NCBI GenBank assembly: GCA_900467745.1
Contig: UBQW01000001.1
Span: forward strand, 110,006 to 174,005
Length of the DNA: 64,000 nucleotides
Source of the DNA: Hyphomicrobiales bacterium
GTDB lineage: Bacteria; Pseudomonadota; Alphaproteobacteria; Rhizobiales; Rhizobiaceae
Reading direction: 5' to 3'
Part shown: positions 18,729 to 27,778 of the stretch, piece by piece
Layout of the letters: each line of letters begins with the position of its first letter
Numbering within the stretch: position 1 is the first letter of the stretch
Translations under genes and position numbers: made by a program
Notes under the pieces: generated by a model
The model's database searches: none
What the model saw: the letters and a program-made list of their open reading frames with translations, nothing else
What the model was told of the DNA's origin: nothing

Positions 18729-18778
18729 CCGGTTTCCTCAAATGACCGGTCAATGCCGGCCGACAATGCTGTTAAGTG

Positions 18779-20050
18779 CTAATGCATCAAAGGTTCGGGC
18801 TGCCGTGCCTGCCGCGCCCATGCCGCGACATCAGGCTGGCGGCGCACGCTCATCAGCTTTCCGGCGCAGAAATAGAACAGGAACGTCCCGACATTGTAGG
18901 GCGTCAGAATGTCGATCTCGACGAAGGAGCGGATCAACAGAAGCACGCAGATGGCAAACAGCAGATAGGATTCATCGTTCCTGATGTCTTCGATCAGGCG
19001 ACGGAGATGCCCCCACAGGATCTTCAGGAAGGTGAAGACCAGGATCAGAAGCCCGACGAGGCCGAGCTCGACCGTCGTTTCGATATAGGTGTTGTGGAAG
19101 TGGAAGCCGCTGCGCGAGCCGATGAAGAACTCTTCCCATAGGCGCTCCGGCTCCGAGAAACCCTGAACCCAATAGGCCTGGTAGCCGACGCCGAAATAGG
19201 GATTGTCGGCCGCAGCCTTGATCCCCTGCTGCCACAGATAGGTGCGGCCCGTCAGCGTCGAATCCTTGCCGAAGATCCCGAGCACGGCATCGACCGCGCC
19301 GAGATAGACACCGGCCACCGCAAGCACGATCACCGCGACCCCGCCGCCGATGACGAGCAGCTTGCGCTGGTCGGGCGTCAACGTCAGCACGACACGCAGG
19401 CCGACCATCAGCGCCAGAACCACGACGGCGGTCAGGACCGAAGTCGCCGATTGGCACATCATCAGGCAATAGGCCGACAGCAGCCCGACGACGCCTGTGG
19501 CACCCAGCCATGATGGACGGCGTTCGCCGAAGATGAAGACAGTCGCGAAGCAGGCGATCAGGCCGAGCGAGGCGTAGAACCCGAGCTGGTTCTTCGACGC
19601 GAAGGCACCGACGAAGCTGTAGGTGTTGTCGATCACGTCGAGCTCGTAGTGCCCGAAGAGCACCGAATAAACGAGCACAATGCCGATACCGGCGACCATG
19701 CCGAGCGTCAGCGTCTTGGCATCCAGCACCCTGACCGCAATCAGCGTGCAGAGCACCTGCGTGAAATATTGAATGGCGGCGCGCATCGACACGCTGGGTG
19801 CCGCCGACCAGAAGACCGACAGGAAGGCGATCGCCGCGAAGGCATAGATCCAGATGTAGCGATTGTAGTTGCCGAGCACCTTGCGGTAATCGACCGCGAT
19901 CAGCGGCAGCCAGAGCGCATAGTAAAGCAGGATCGACACCTGCCCGAACCGAAGCGAGTAGGCGAACGAAAAAAGCGAAATCGCCACGGCGGAAACGGCA
20001 TAAGCCACATTCCCGCCGGGCTGGATGAGCGCCGACTTAGCGATACGCAT
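18779..20050 (-). CDS. exoQ: ExoQ, Wzy-type exopolysaccharide polymerase
   Basis: A 423-residue integral membrane protein with about 11 hydrophobic segments and the O-antigen ligase/polymerase family signature in the large periplasmic loop (LTGRTYLWQQGIKAAADNPYFGVGYQAYW), followed by HFHNTYIETTVELG. In succinoglycan synthesis ExoQ joins octasaccharide units to high-molecular-weight polymer together with ExoP. It starts 9 bp after the exoF stop, with a GAGG ribosome site, and precedes exoZ. Confidence 0.93.
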   Translation of the reverse strand: MRIAKSALIQPGGNVAYAVSAVAISLFSFAYSLRFGQVSILLYYALWLPLIAVDYRKVLGNYNRYIWIYAFAAIAFLSVFWSAAPSVSMRAAIQYFTQVLCTLIAVRVLDAKTLTLGMVAGIGIVLVYSVLFGHYELDVIDNTYSFVGAFASKNQLGFYASLGLIACFATVFIFGERRPSWLGATGVVGLLSAYCLMMCQSATSVLTAVVVLALMVGLRVVLTLTPDQRKLLVIGGGVAVIVLAVAGVYLGAVDAVLGIFGKDSTLTGRTYLWQQGIKAAADNPYFGVGYQAYWVQGFSEPERLWEEFFIGSRSGFHFHNTYIETTVELGLVGLLILVFTFLKILWGHLRRLIEDIRNDESYLLFAICVLLLIRSFVEIDILTPYNVGTFLFYFCAGKLMSVRRQPDVAAWARQARQPEPLMH

Positions 20051-20059
20051 ACTGCCTCG

Positions 20060-21331
20060 TTACCTCATGGCCAGTCCGGCGGTGACCTTGATCAGATCGC
20101 CGGGCTGCAACGCGGTGCTTTCCTGCACCGGGATTTCCTTCGGCTTGCCGTCCACGTCACGAATGACGGAGTAGGCAATGCTGGCCGCACCCGTCGACGT
20201 GTCGAAGCGGGCGGCATCCGTGGACTGGGTCAGCGCCTCGGCCATCAGCGAGTTGCTGGTGGTGAGCTTCAGGTTGAGCTGGTCGAGCTGCGCGTCCGCA
20301 CTTTGCTTTTCCTGGGCGAGCTGGGCGTCCCAGTCGTTGCGAAGCGTGATCTCGTCCTGGTTGGCCTTGCTGATATCCTGCTTGGCCTTGAGCGAGTTCG
20401 TGTCGATGTCGAGAAGCATCGCCTCGAGATCGGCCGCACGTTGCTCCGCCGTCATCTTGCGGGCGCTGAGCACCAGCCCCTTCTCGGCGAGATCGTCGAC
20501 CTTGTCGCGATCGGCCGTGGCCAATTCCAACTGACGCGTCTGCGTCTGCGTCTTCTTGGCAAGCGTCTCGACTTCGCTCTGCAGCAGAGCCCTCAAGTCA
20601 TCGAGTGCCTGAAGCTGTAGCGTCAGCCGCTTCTTGCGCGAGGTCATGAGCGCATTCTCGCTGTCGACGAGCGCTCTGGCCTCAGGCTTGTCCTTCAGTT
20701 CGGCCGGAATCTCGAAACTATCCTTATTGTCGATTTCGGCCTGAAGACGAGCCTGCTTCACCAGAAGCCGCGCCCGGTCCGCCATGTAGACGACGGCGTC
20801 GCCCTTGGCGTTGATGAAATCGCGCGCGAACCGCTGGCCGGAATCGGCCCGGCGAAGGCCGCCGGCAAGGCTGACGGCCTTGGCGACGGTGAGGTTCGGC
20901 GCGAACGGAAACTCACCCGGCTTCTCCACGTCTCCGGAGAGATAGACAGGGCGGAATTCCGACAATTCGACGGATGCCGACGGCCGGTCCTTCAAGGCGA
21001 ACTGCTTCTGAAGGGCCATGCCGATCTGCTTGGCGATGGCGTCGGTCGTCTGCCCGGAAGCAGCGAGATCGCCGACGAATGGCAGCGAAATGCTGCCGGA
21101 TGGGCCAACCGTGTAGTCGCCGCTGACGACAGACCAGTCGCGGATCGTCCCATCCGCCGTCTGCCATTCGGCAACTCGAATCTTCACTTTATCCATGGTT
21201 CCAAGGCGGTAGTCGTCCGCGCTGGCAATGAATGAGGACAGCAGGAATGCACTCAACCCGGCAGCGACTGCAACACCGGATCGAAGGGCACGGGATCGCC
21301 CAGCCTGACTGCCAAATAGACGTACGTTCAT
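20060..21331 (-). CDS. exoF: ExoF, outer-membrane/periplasmic polysaccharide export protein
   Basis: A 423-residue OPX-type export protein, close to the ~421 of S. meliloti ExoF. It has a signal peptide (GVAVAAGLSAFLLSSFIASA), a polysaccharide-export domain (YRLGTMDKVKIRVAEW; GDYTVGPSGSISLPFVGDL), an SLBB-like part (VYLSGDVEKPGEFPFAPNLTVAKAVSLAGG), then a long coiled coil (about 175-370) and a C-terminal domain ending LQPGDLIKVTAGLAMR. I start it at ATG 21331; the frame is open about 100 codons further but lacks coding character. The upstream ribosome site is weak (GGGGAAAAAT). Confidence 0.92.
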   Translation of the reverse strand: MNVRLFGSQAGRSRALRSGVAVAAGLSAFLLSSFIASADDYRLGTMDKVKIRVAEWQTADGTIRDWSVVSGDYTVGPSGSISLPFVGDLAASGQTTDAIAKQIGMALQKQFALKDRPSASVELSEFRPVYLSGDVEKPGEFPFAPNLTVAKAVSLAGGLRRADSGQRFARDFINAKGDAVVYMADRARLLVKQARLQAEIDNKDSFEIPAELKDKPEARALVDSENALMTSRKKRLTLQLQALDDLRALLQSEVETLAKKTQTQTRQLELATADRDKVDDLAEKGLVLSARKMTAEQRAADLEAMLLDIDTNSLKAKQDISKANQDEITLRNDWDAQLAQEKQSADAQLDQLNLKLTTSNSLMAEALTQSTDAARFDTSTGAASIAYSVIRDVDGKPKEIPVQESTALQPGDLIKVTAGLAMR

Positions 21332-21395
21332 ATTTTTCCCCGTGTTTCGTCCCGACGGCGAGCCATAAGACGTGCTCGTCGGCGTAAGGATGCCG

Positions 21396-22076
21396 TTAGT
21401 AGCTTCCGCGCTGAGCGCAGACGGCGGGAATGGTCTTTGCGATGATCGCAACGTCCCGGGCCATCGACCAGTTTTCGACGTAGTGGGTGTCGAAAGCGAC
21501 GCGAGCGGCATAGGAGACATCGTTGCGTCCGCTGACCTGCCAGAGACCGGTAAGGCCTGGGCGGGACTGCAGATAGAAGACGGCGGCGTGCTCGTACATT
21601 TCAAGTTCGTCTTGAACGACGGGACGCGGACCGACGACACTCATCTCACCGCGAATGATATTGAAGAGCTGGGGAAGCTCATCAAGGCTCAGCTTGCGCA
21701 GCACAGCGCCAACGGCAGTTACCCGAGGGTCGTTCTGCAGCTTGCGCGTGGCGCGCCACTCATCCATGGCGGAAGGGTTGTTGCGCAGGTATTCCTGCAA
21801 AACCTTGTCGCCATTGGTGACCATTGTCCGAAACTTCAGGCAACGGAATTCCTGGCCATTGTGGCCGATGCGGCGATGGCCATAGAAGGCCGGACCCTTG
21901 TCCGTGAGCTTCACAAGCAGCATCACCATCAAAAAGATTGGGCTCAGAAACAGAAGCCCGAGGCAGGCGGCGGACACATCGAATGCCCGTTTTGCGAAGC
22001 CGCCTGTGGGCGGAAACGCGTTTTCGTGAACTGCGCCATAAAATGGCGAACTGTCCGATCTCGTCGCAGACTTCAT
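21396..22076 (-). CDS. exoY: ExoY, undecaprenyl-phosphate galactose phosphotransferase
   Basis: A 226-residue polyprenyl-phosphate hexose-1-phosphate transferase, the same length as S. meliloti ExoY. It adds galactose-1-phosphate to the lipid carrier, the first step of succinoglycan synthesis. It has one N-terminal membrane segment (FDVSAACLGLLFLSPIFLMVMLL) and the catalytic blocks CLKFRTM, RKLSLDELPQLFNIIRGEMSVVGPRP and YLQSRPGLTGLWQVSGRND. It heads the exoY-F-Q-Z set, and its promoter lies in the long AT-rich region shared with exoX, whose product is known to counteract ExoY. Confidence 0.96.
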   Translation of the reverse strand: MKSATRSDSSPFYGAVHENAFPPTGGFAKRAFDVSAACLGLLFLSPIFLMVMLLVKLTDKGPAFYGHRRIGHNGQEFRCLKFRTMVTNGDKVLQEYLRNNPSAMDEWRATRKLQNDPRVTAVGAVLRKLSLDELPQLFNIIRGEMSVVGPRPVVQDELEMYEHAAVFYLQSRPGLTGLWQVSGRNDVSYAARVAFDTHYVENWSMARDVAIIAKTIPAVCAQRGSY

Positions 22077-22844
22077 AGAGGTAACTCCACTTATGTTTGC
22101 CGTTTGGTCGGTTAAGGCTCAGGACGCTTAGCTAGCGCTGACGAGTTGGGAGTGTATGAGGGGATTTTGTTTTTTTAAGCCACGTTTTTAAAACCGCTCG
22201 TTATCGAACGTTTTTGGAAACATTTGTTCAACTTTTTGTATTTCAGAGGTCGCTGAAACATATTTAGATTCCACCAAAGCGATCAAAACTATATTTGCAG
22301 ACCGAAATAAAATGTCCTGTGACTTCTTGCCAATACACCCTGAACGAAGTTTACAGGGGTAACCGTCCCCGGTCGAAAGTTCTTGGTTACGGCCATCACT
22401 TCTCCAACGGACCTTTTTTTAAACTTGAACGGAGCCGTTTTATTGCATCGCAGCATCAATTTTGCGCCGCACTCACAAATCGTTTGAAATTAAAACTTTG
22501 TAATAAAAGTTGAATGCGAAACGCGGCCACTACACCTCAGCGGGTATCGATTGTGGCATAAACAAGAACGTGCATTGCCGAAATCGATGCAACCCTCTGA
22601 TCGAAACCCAACTTTAACGACGTTTTCCGATTGGCGGGCGCACGGGCCGATAAGTGGCATTTTTACCAATACGCGGAACAAACCTTTAAGGTGACGCTTG
22701 TAGTTACTGAATACAGGCGCAAAAGACGTCTTCACCGCTTTAGTTACATGACGAAGTCCTGTAAAAAGAATCTACAAAATGGTCCTGGTGTGGCCGCGTA
22801 TTCAATGGCTGTTCATTGAAGGGCACCATCTGGGGAGGCAACAA
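22077..22844. promoter_or_regulatory. Long AT-rich divergent control region of exoY and exoX
   Basis: This 768-bp gene-free stretch is visibly AT-rich with T and A runs (for example around 22168-22200 and 22410-22425), unlike the flanking genes. It must hold the promoters of exoY (leftward) and exoX (rightward). A short inverted repeat CGTT-ATCG-AACG lies near 22200. MucR/Ros-type and ChvI regulators control exo genes in Rhizobiaceae and MucR favours AT-rich DNA, so binding here is likely by inference. I see no convincing small gene. Confidence 0.6.
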
Positions 22845-23117
22845 ATGTATGCACCTCGCGTTTTTGTCAGCATGTTGGGCGCACTCGCAGTGTTCGCCGT
22901 CGCGACCTATTGGCTGAGCGGCTCTCTATCCGGCACCATCATCAAGACCGTGATCTGCGCGATCCTGCTGCAGGCAGGCTATTTCGGTGGCGTGCTCTAC
23001 CTCGTCTGGAAGGAAAGCAAGGAGCGCAACGGCGCCAAGCGCGCGCCCGGCCGCGCCGAGGAAGCTGAAAAGCTTCACGTACCGCCTTTCAACAGCTCCG
23101 AGCCGTTCAATCGCTAA
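22845..23117 (+). CDS. exoX: ExoX-like inhibitor of exopolysaccharide synthesis
   Basis: A 90-residue membrane protein with two hydrophobic segments (VFVSMLGALAVFAVATYWL and TVICAILLQAGYFGGVLYLVW) and a charged tail. ExoX/PsiA proteins lower exopolysaccharide output post-transcriptionally, and the ExoX:ExoY ratio matters in S. meliloti. The ATG at 22845 follows GGGGAGG; the open frame starts earlier, but its first 22 codons look non-coding. It faces away from exoY across the long control region, the expected place for exoX. Confidence 0.88.
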   Translation: MYAPRVFVSMLGALAVFAVATYWLSGSLSGTIIKTVICAILLQAGYFGGVLYLVWKESKERNGAKRAPGRAEEAEKLHVPPFNSSEPFNR

Positions 23118-23246
23118 GCGTCAAGGGCAGCCTGACTGCTCGTTCGCCGCTCACGAACCCACCCTTCGTAACATCATGTGAAGCGCTCTTTGTTGTCTGC
23201 TGCGCAGCAACGTCCTAGGTCTTGGGCGAAACAACGGAGGTAGAGC

Positions 23247-24248
23247 GTGGCTGAAACAGCTAGCATATGCGTCATCATCGCCGCCAAGAACGCGGCCGAT
23301 ACGATCGAAATCGCCGTCAGATCAGCACTTCTGGAAGCTGAGGTCGCCGAAGTCGTGGTCGTCGACGACGGCTCGAGCGATTCCACGGCGCAAGCCGCCG
23401 AACGCGGCAACGACGCCACCGGCAGGCTCAGGATCGTCAGGTTCGAGAAGAACAAGGGCCCGTCGGCCGCGCGCAATCATGCCATCGATATCTCCACAGC
23501 ACCGCTGATCGCCATTCTCGACGCCGACGATTTCTTCTTCGCCGGCCGCTTCTCGCGCATGCTCTCGGACAATGATTGGGAGTTCGTGGCCGACAACATC
23601 GCCTTCGTCGATGCCGACACGGTCGCCCAGGCGCCGCAGAAGCTCGACCGCTTCGCCGAAAACCCTCTCTATCTCGACCTGACGACCTTCGTGGACGGCA
23701 ACATCTCCAAGCGCGGCGTGCGTCGCGGCGAGATTGGCTTCCTGAAGCCCGTCATGCGCCGAAGCTTTCTCGACAAGCATCAGCTCCGCTACCGCGACGA
23801 CATGCGCCTCGGCGAGGATTACGATCTCTACATCCGCGCGCTGGCGCTCGGCGCCCGTTACAAGGTGATCCACAGCTGCGGTTACGGCGCTGTCGTGCGC
23901 GGCAACTCGCTGAGCGGCAGCCACCGCACGGAAGACCTGCGCCGCCTTTACGAGGCGGACCGTTCGCTGCTGAAGGATTTCAAGCTGAAGCCGATGGCGG
24001 CGGACGCCGTGCGCCGGCACGAACAGCACATTCGCGCCAAATACGAGCTGCGCCACTTCCTCGATATCAAGAACCAGAAGGGCGCCGGCGCCGCGATCAC
24101 CTATGTCGCGACGCATCCCTCCGCCTTCCCGGCAATCGCCGGCGGCATCCTCGCCGACAAGACGGAGCGCTGGCGCAACCCGGATGGCGTAGCGGTCACC
24201 TCGAGCGGCGACCGCCTTCGCTATCTGCTCGACGCGCCGGCGGAGTAA
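23247..24248 (+). CDS. exoU: Succinoglycan glycosyltransferase (GT2), ExoU-like
   Basis: A 333-residue family-2 glucosyltransferase: GT-A fold start ICVIIAAKNAADTIEIAVRSAL, VVVVDDGSSDST, KGPSAARNHAID, the DxD-type motif ILDADDFFF, and EDYDLYIRALALG with the catalytic-base acid. No membrane helices, so it acts at the cytoplasmic face on the lipid-linked oligosaccharide. It starts at a GTG (23247) seven bases after GGAGG. Position next to exoX and similarity to ExoO-type enzymes point to ExoU, but the exact sugar-transfer step is inferred. Confidence 0.82.
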   Translation: MAETASICVIIAAKNAADTIEIAVRSALLEAEVAEVVVVDDGSSDSTAQAAERGNDATGRLRIVRFEKNKGPSAARNHAIDISTAPLIAILDADDFFFAGRFSRMLSDNDWEFVADNIAFVDADTVAQAPQKLDRFAENPLYLDLTTFVDGNISKRGVRRGEIGFLKPVMRRSFLDKHQLRYRDDMRLGEDYDLYIRALALGARYKVIHSCGYGAVVRGNSLSGSHRTEDLRRLYEADRSLLKDFKLKPMAADAVRRHEQHIRAKYELRHFLDIKNQKGAGAAITYVATHPSAFPAIAGGILADKTERWRNPDGVAVTSSGDRLRYLLDAPAE

Positions 24249-24251
24249 AGC

Positions 24252-24299
24252 ATATCGCGCAAAAGTGTGCCGCGGTTTTGCGGCACCGACATGCGATAA
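24252..24299. repeat. Rhizobial-type intergenic palindrome between exoU and exoW
   Basis: GTGCCGC (24267-24273) pairs with GCGGCAC (24280-24286) around GGTTTT, and an outer TATCGC/GCGATA pair extends the structure. Text close to this (CGCAAAAGTGTG, then GGTTTTGCG, then GACATGCG) is, from memory, a common dispersed element at gene ends in Rhizobium/Agrobacterium. It lies between two convergent genes and may also act as a bidirectional terminator. Confidence 0.55.
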
Positions 24300-24311
24300 A
24301 GCAAAGAGCAG

Positions 24312-25271
24312 TTATTTTACCAGCTTGCCGGCGGCGAGCTGGAATGCGCTCTGGATCAACCTTGGATCCTGCACCAGCCAGCGGGCGAGCAAGCCGAAAT
24401 CGGGCCGGCGGCGGCGTTTGAGCTGCCCCACCTGCCCCCACAGCGCCTGCTTGCGCGCCCGGCTCTTGTAGGAGCGGATGGTCGCAATCTCGCGCGGCCG
24501 CGAGGCGAAGCGGCTTTCGAGCCGGTCGAGCGCCATCCAGGTGATGAACTGCTGCTTCAGATATTCCGGCGACGTATTGTCGACGCCGTGGAAGATGTTG
24601 ATCCCCTCGCCGCGCAGCGCACCCGCATCGGCGCACAAGAGAACCTGCCTGGCCGCCAGCATGCAGTCGCAGAAGAATAAAACGTCTTCCGCCGCCAGCC
24701 GCAGCGCCGCATCGAAACGCACGCTCTCGATCAAGGGGCGGCCGATGACCATGCACGACATGTGCAGGAACGCCCAGTCGTTGATCATCACCCCGGCGAT
24801 ATCGGGAACCGATAGGATGTGGGGCGTCTCCATCAGACGCTTGGCACCGTCGATCTTCGCGAGCGCCGCGATCCCGAAGTGATAGTCGAACTCCGCACCG
24901 CCCTCGATCGACGCCCAGTAGCAATCGCCGCCGAGCGTATCCATGGCCGTGAACGCGTTTTTCAGATGATCCGGCGTCCAGATGTCGTCCGAATCGAGAA
25001 ACGCGACATAGCGAGTGTCGGCGGGAACATGATCGAGCCCGGTATTGCGCGCGCCGCCCGGCCCGGCGTTCGGCTGGCTGACGACGGTGATTCGCGCCCG
25101 CTCTTCGACGCTGAGTGGTGCCAGCTCGCTTGCCGGCGCATAGGGCGACTGATCGTCGACGACGATGATATCGAAATCCTGAAAACTCTGCGCAAACGCC
25201 GACGCAAGCGCCCGTCTGAGGATGCCGTCATCCCGCTGGTAGAACGGAATAATGATCGTGAAAGTCGCCAT
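24312..25271 (-). CDS. exoW: Succinoglycan glycosyltransferase (GT2), ExoW-like
   Basis: A 319-residue GT2 enzyme, the length I recall for ExoW, which adds a beta-1,3-glucose late in repeat-unit assembly. Motifs are FTIIIPFYQRDDGILRRALASA, DIIVVDDQSP, NAGPGGARNTGLD, FLDSDDIW and AEDVLFFCDCMLA. The basic C-terminal region suggests peripheral membrane contact. The ATG at 25271 follows AGGGAGAG. It lies between exoU (convergent) and exoH (divergent); in S. meliloti exoT and exoV adjoin it, but neither is present here. Confidence 0.84.
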   Translation of the reverse strand: MATFTIIIPFYQRDDGILRRALASAFAQSFQDFDIIVVDDQSPYAPASELAPLSVEERARITVVSQPNAGPGGARNTGLDHVPADTRYVAFLDSDDIWTPDHLKNAFTAMDTLGGDCYWASIEGGAEFDYHFGIAALAKIDGAKRLMETPHILSVPDIAGVMINDWAFLHMSCMVIGRPLIESVRFDAALRLAAEDVLFFCDCMLAARQVLLCADAGALRGEGINIFHGVDNTSPEYLKQQFITWMALDRLESRFASRPREIATIRSYKSRARKQALWGQVGQLKRRRRPDFGLLARWLVQDPRLIQSAFQLAAGKLVK

Positions 25272-25799
25272 ACTCTCTCCCTGAGAGGTTCGAATTGGTG
25301 CTTCGGTCGGCACATTTAGCCGTGCCATCTAGGCCAGCTGCTGCACCGCACAAGCATCAGGGGCATTTCGGCCGAAATTTGTCAAAGGCGACACGAAGAC
25401 CGCTGACGGCCCCTCGATCCGGAAACGCTCCATTCCGGATCAAACCGCCCCATTCCGACCATAAATGGTGAACCACTTGCGGACGGCTACTGTAACATTT
25501 CCTCTCATTTGATAAAAACTTTCGTGCGCCGCACCACGTCTTTTGCGCCTAAGCCAGTGAATATAATCATTTTCTTGAATGCACTGCTGACACTGGCTTC
25601 TGGCCGGGACGAGAACACTTCAGCCGCGCATTTTTCGCGGGCCGTTACGGCAAGTAGTATCCGTTACGAAACGGCGTGATCGATCACTTTTGCTGCAGTG
25701 CCATATTTTCTTCCGTGAATTCGCCCTAACTTCCCTCGCTGCGGGCTGAAGTCTGCTCTGATTGAAACGGTTGCAAAGGGGAGCTGCGACCCAAAAGGG
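25272..25799. promoter_or_regulatory. Divergent exoW/exoH control region with clustered palindromes
   Basis: A 528-bp gene-free region. Within 46 bp lie CCGTTACGG (25642-25650), CCGTT-ACGA-AACGG (25661-25674) and the perfect 12-bp palindrome GTGATCGATCAC (25676-25687). The first two share CCGTTACG with 19 bp between their starts, nearly two helical turns. They lie 113-158 bp before the exoH start, a position suited to regulator binding. No promoter hexamers are obvious. Confidence 0.5.
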
Positions 25800-26933
25800 G
25801 TGACTGACAACGTGAATGTTGATACCAACGTGTCCTCACGGATCAACCTGATGCGGATTGTGCTCATTTCGGGCATCGTCTTCGTACACATACCATTCAG
25901 CGACCAGACCAGTCCCTTCGTCGGGACCTACGGCGCCTTCGATTGGCTGAGAGTATTCCTGGCGGAAGCGCTGTTCAGGGTGGGCGTGCCCTGCCTGAGT
26001 GCGATTTCCGGCTATCTCCTGTTCCGTGGCGGCCTGGAGAATTTCAGCTACCTGAAAACGGTACGCACGAAATCCAAGACCGTGCTGCTGCCATTCCTCT
26101 TGTGGAATGGGCTGTTCTTCCTGGCGATCCTGGTGGCGCTCGGCGTCGGCCTCGGCGACGGATACGTGCCGAACCCGTGGCAGGCCTCGGCGCGCGAGCT
26201 GATGACCCAGCTGTTTGCGGTCGAAGACTTCCCGGTCAACGTACCGCTCTATTTCCTGCGCGACCTCTTCGTCTGCATCCTGCTGTCGCCGCTGCTGGCA
26301 TGGCTGATCCGCCATGCGCCGCTTTTGACGCTTTCGGTGCTGCTCGTGGTCGCCGTGGTGCCGGAGGCATCGCTCTATGTCGTCCTCAAGCGCTCCATCC
26401 TCTTCTCGTTCAGCCTTGGTATCTACATCGGCCTGAACAAGATCGACCTGAAGGCGCTCGACCGCTTCGCCACGCTTGGCGCGGTCCTCCTGCTCGCCAG
26501 CTGCGCGGCGCTTGCCACCGTCATCTACATGACCGGCCCGAGCCTGCCGGATTGGGTGCAGTTCCTGCGCAACACGCTCGCCATCTTCGGCGCGCTCGGC
26601 TTCTGGCTCTTGTCGGCGCCGCTGATCGAGACACAGATCGGCCAGCGCCTGTCGAAAACCGGCAGCCTCAGTTTCTGGATATTCTGCGGCCACTATCCGC
26701 TGCTGATCTTCATGTGGATCGTCTGGGGTAAAGCCGGCGTCAGCTTCTACCCGGCCTTCTTCCTTTTATCGCTGGCGGTCCTCTTCCCGTTCCTGGCTTT
26801 CTCGAACAACCTCTGCCGCAAGATTGCCCCTCGCCTCTACGCCGTCATGACCGGCGCGCGGGCCAAGAAGCCGTATGACAAGCCGGTTTCCGCGGGCGCG
26901 GCTCCTTCCAAACTCGCTACACAGCAAAGGTGA
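25800..26933 (+). CDS. exoH: ExoH, succinoglycan succinyltransferase
   Basis: A 377-residue acyltransferase-3 family membrane protein with about ten helices, close to S. meliloti ExoH (about 370). ExoH adds the succinyl group that makes succinoglycan symbiotically active and sensitive to glycanases. The N-terminus SSRINLMRIVLISGIVFVHIPF carries the family histidine. The start is uncertain: GTG 25800 gives the longest form, but GTG 25812 is better spaced from the GGGG just upstream. It leads the rightward exoH-K-LA-M-O-P operon and is followed after 3 bp by exoK. Confidence 0.9.
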   Translation: MTDNVNVDTNVSSRINLMRIVLISGIVFVHIPFSDQTSPFVGTYGAFDWLRVFLAEALFRVGVPCLSAISGYLLFRGGLENFSYLKTVRTKSKTVLLPFLLWNGLFFLAILVALGVGLGDGYVPNPWQASARELMTQLFAVEDFPVNVPLYFLRDLFVCILLSPLLAWLIRHAPLLTLSVLLVVAVVPEASLYVVLKRSILFSFSLGIYIGLNKIDLKALDRFATLGAVLLLASCAALATVIYMTGPSLPDWVQFLRNTLAIFGALGFWLLSAPLIETQIGQRLSKTGSLSFWIFCGHYPLLIFMWIVWGKAGVSFYPAFFLLSLAVLFPFLAFSNNLCRKIAPRLYAVMTGARAKKPYDKPVSAGAAPSKLATQQR

Positions 26934-26936
26934 CAC

Positions 26937-27743
26937 ATGACGACCAAAATCGCCCATGCGCGAAAACTTTGCCCCACACTCGGCATCATCGGCACGCTCC
27001 TCGTCGGCGCCTCCTCGGCTTTCGCCCAGCAGGCCGCGCAGCAACCGAGCGCCCCCTCCTTCGTGGAGAACTTCGATAAGCTCGACCGCAGCATCTGGTA
27101 CATCTCCGACGGCTGGAATAACGGCCCACATCAGAACTGCACATGGTCGAAGAACCAGGTGAAGGTCGAAGGCGGCGCCTTGAAGCTCTCCTTCGCCGAG
27201 GGTCAGTCGAAGGACCGCAACTATCTCTGCGGCGAAATCCAGACCAAGAAGCGCTTCGGCTACGGCACCTACGAGGCTCGCATGAAGGCGGCCACCGGGT
27301 CCGGCCTGAACTCCGCCTTCTTCACCTATATCGGCCCGGCCGACAAGCAGCCGCACGACGAGATCGACTTCGAGGTGCTGGGCAAGAATTCCGGCCAGGT
27401 GCAGGTCAACCAGTACATCAAGGCCAAGGGCGGCAATGAGAAGCTGGTTCCGATCGGCGCCAATGCCGATGACGGCTTCAACGACTACGCCTTCGTCTGG
27501 GAGCCCGGCCGGCTGCGCTATTATCTGAACGGCAAGCTCGTCCAGGATGTCACCGATCCCGCGAAGATCCCCGACAGCCAGCAGAAGATCTTCTTCAGCC
27601 TCTGGGGCACCGACACGCTGAAGGATTGGATGGGCAAGTTCGCCTACACCAAGCCGACCTCGCTGGAAGTCGACCGCTTCGCCTACACGGCCCCCGGCGA
27701 CAAGTGCCAGTTCCCTGAATCGATCGCATGCACGCTGAACTGA
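26937..27743 (+). CDS. exoK: ExoK, secreted GH16 endo-beta-1,3-1,4-glycanase
   Basis: A 268-residue family-16 glycoside hydrolase. A signal peptide (LGIIGTLLVGASSAFAQ) is followed by a jelly-roll domain. The catalytic motif is HDEIDFEVLG, with the nucleophile and acid/base glutamates in ExDxxE. ExoK trims nascent succinoglycan to low-molecular-weight chains. Length and the position between exoH and exoL match S. meliloti. The start at 26937 follows AAAGGTG and lies 3 bp after exoH. Confidence 0.95.
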   Translation: MTTKIAHARKLCPTLGIIGTLLVGASSAFAQQAAQQPSAPSFVENFDKLDRSIWYISDGWNNGPHQNCTWSKNQVKVEGGALKLSFAEGQSKDRNYLCGEIQTKKRFGYGTYEARMKAATGSGLNSAFFTYIGPADKQPHDEIDFEVLGKNSGQVQVNQYIKAKGGNEKLVPIGANADDGFNDYAFVWEPGRLRYYLNGKLVQDVTDPAKIPDSQQKIFFSLWGTDTLKDWMGKFAYTKPTSLEVDRFAYTAPGDKCQFPESIACTLN

Positions 27744-27778
27744 CCAGCGCCGAAGGCGCACAAATGACAAGGAGTGCC

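Noticed and set aside
22295..22735. Small frames on both strands in the exoY-exoX gap (72 and 81 codons)
   Set aside because: AT-rich, rare-codon composition unlike local genes and no ribosome sites; more likely control DNA.
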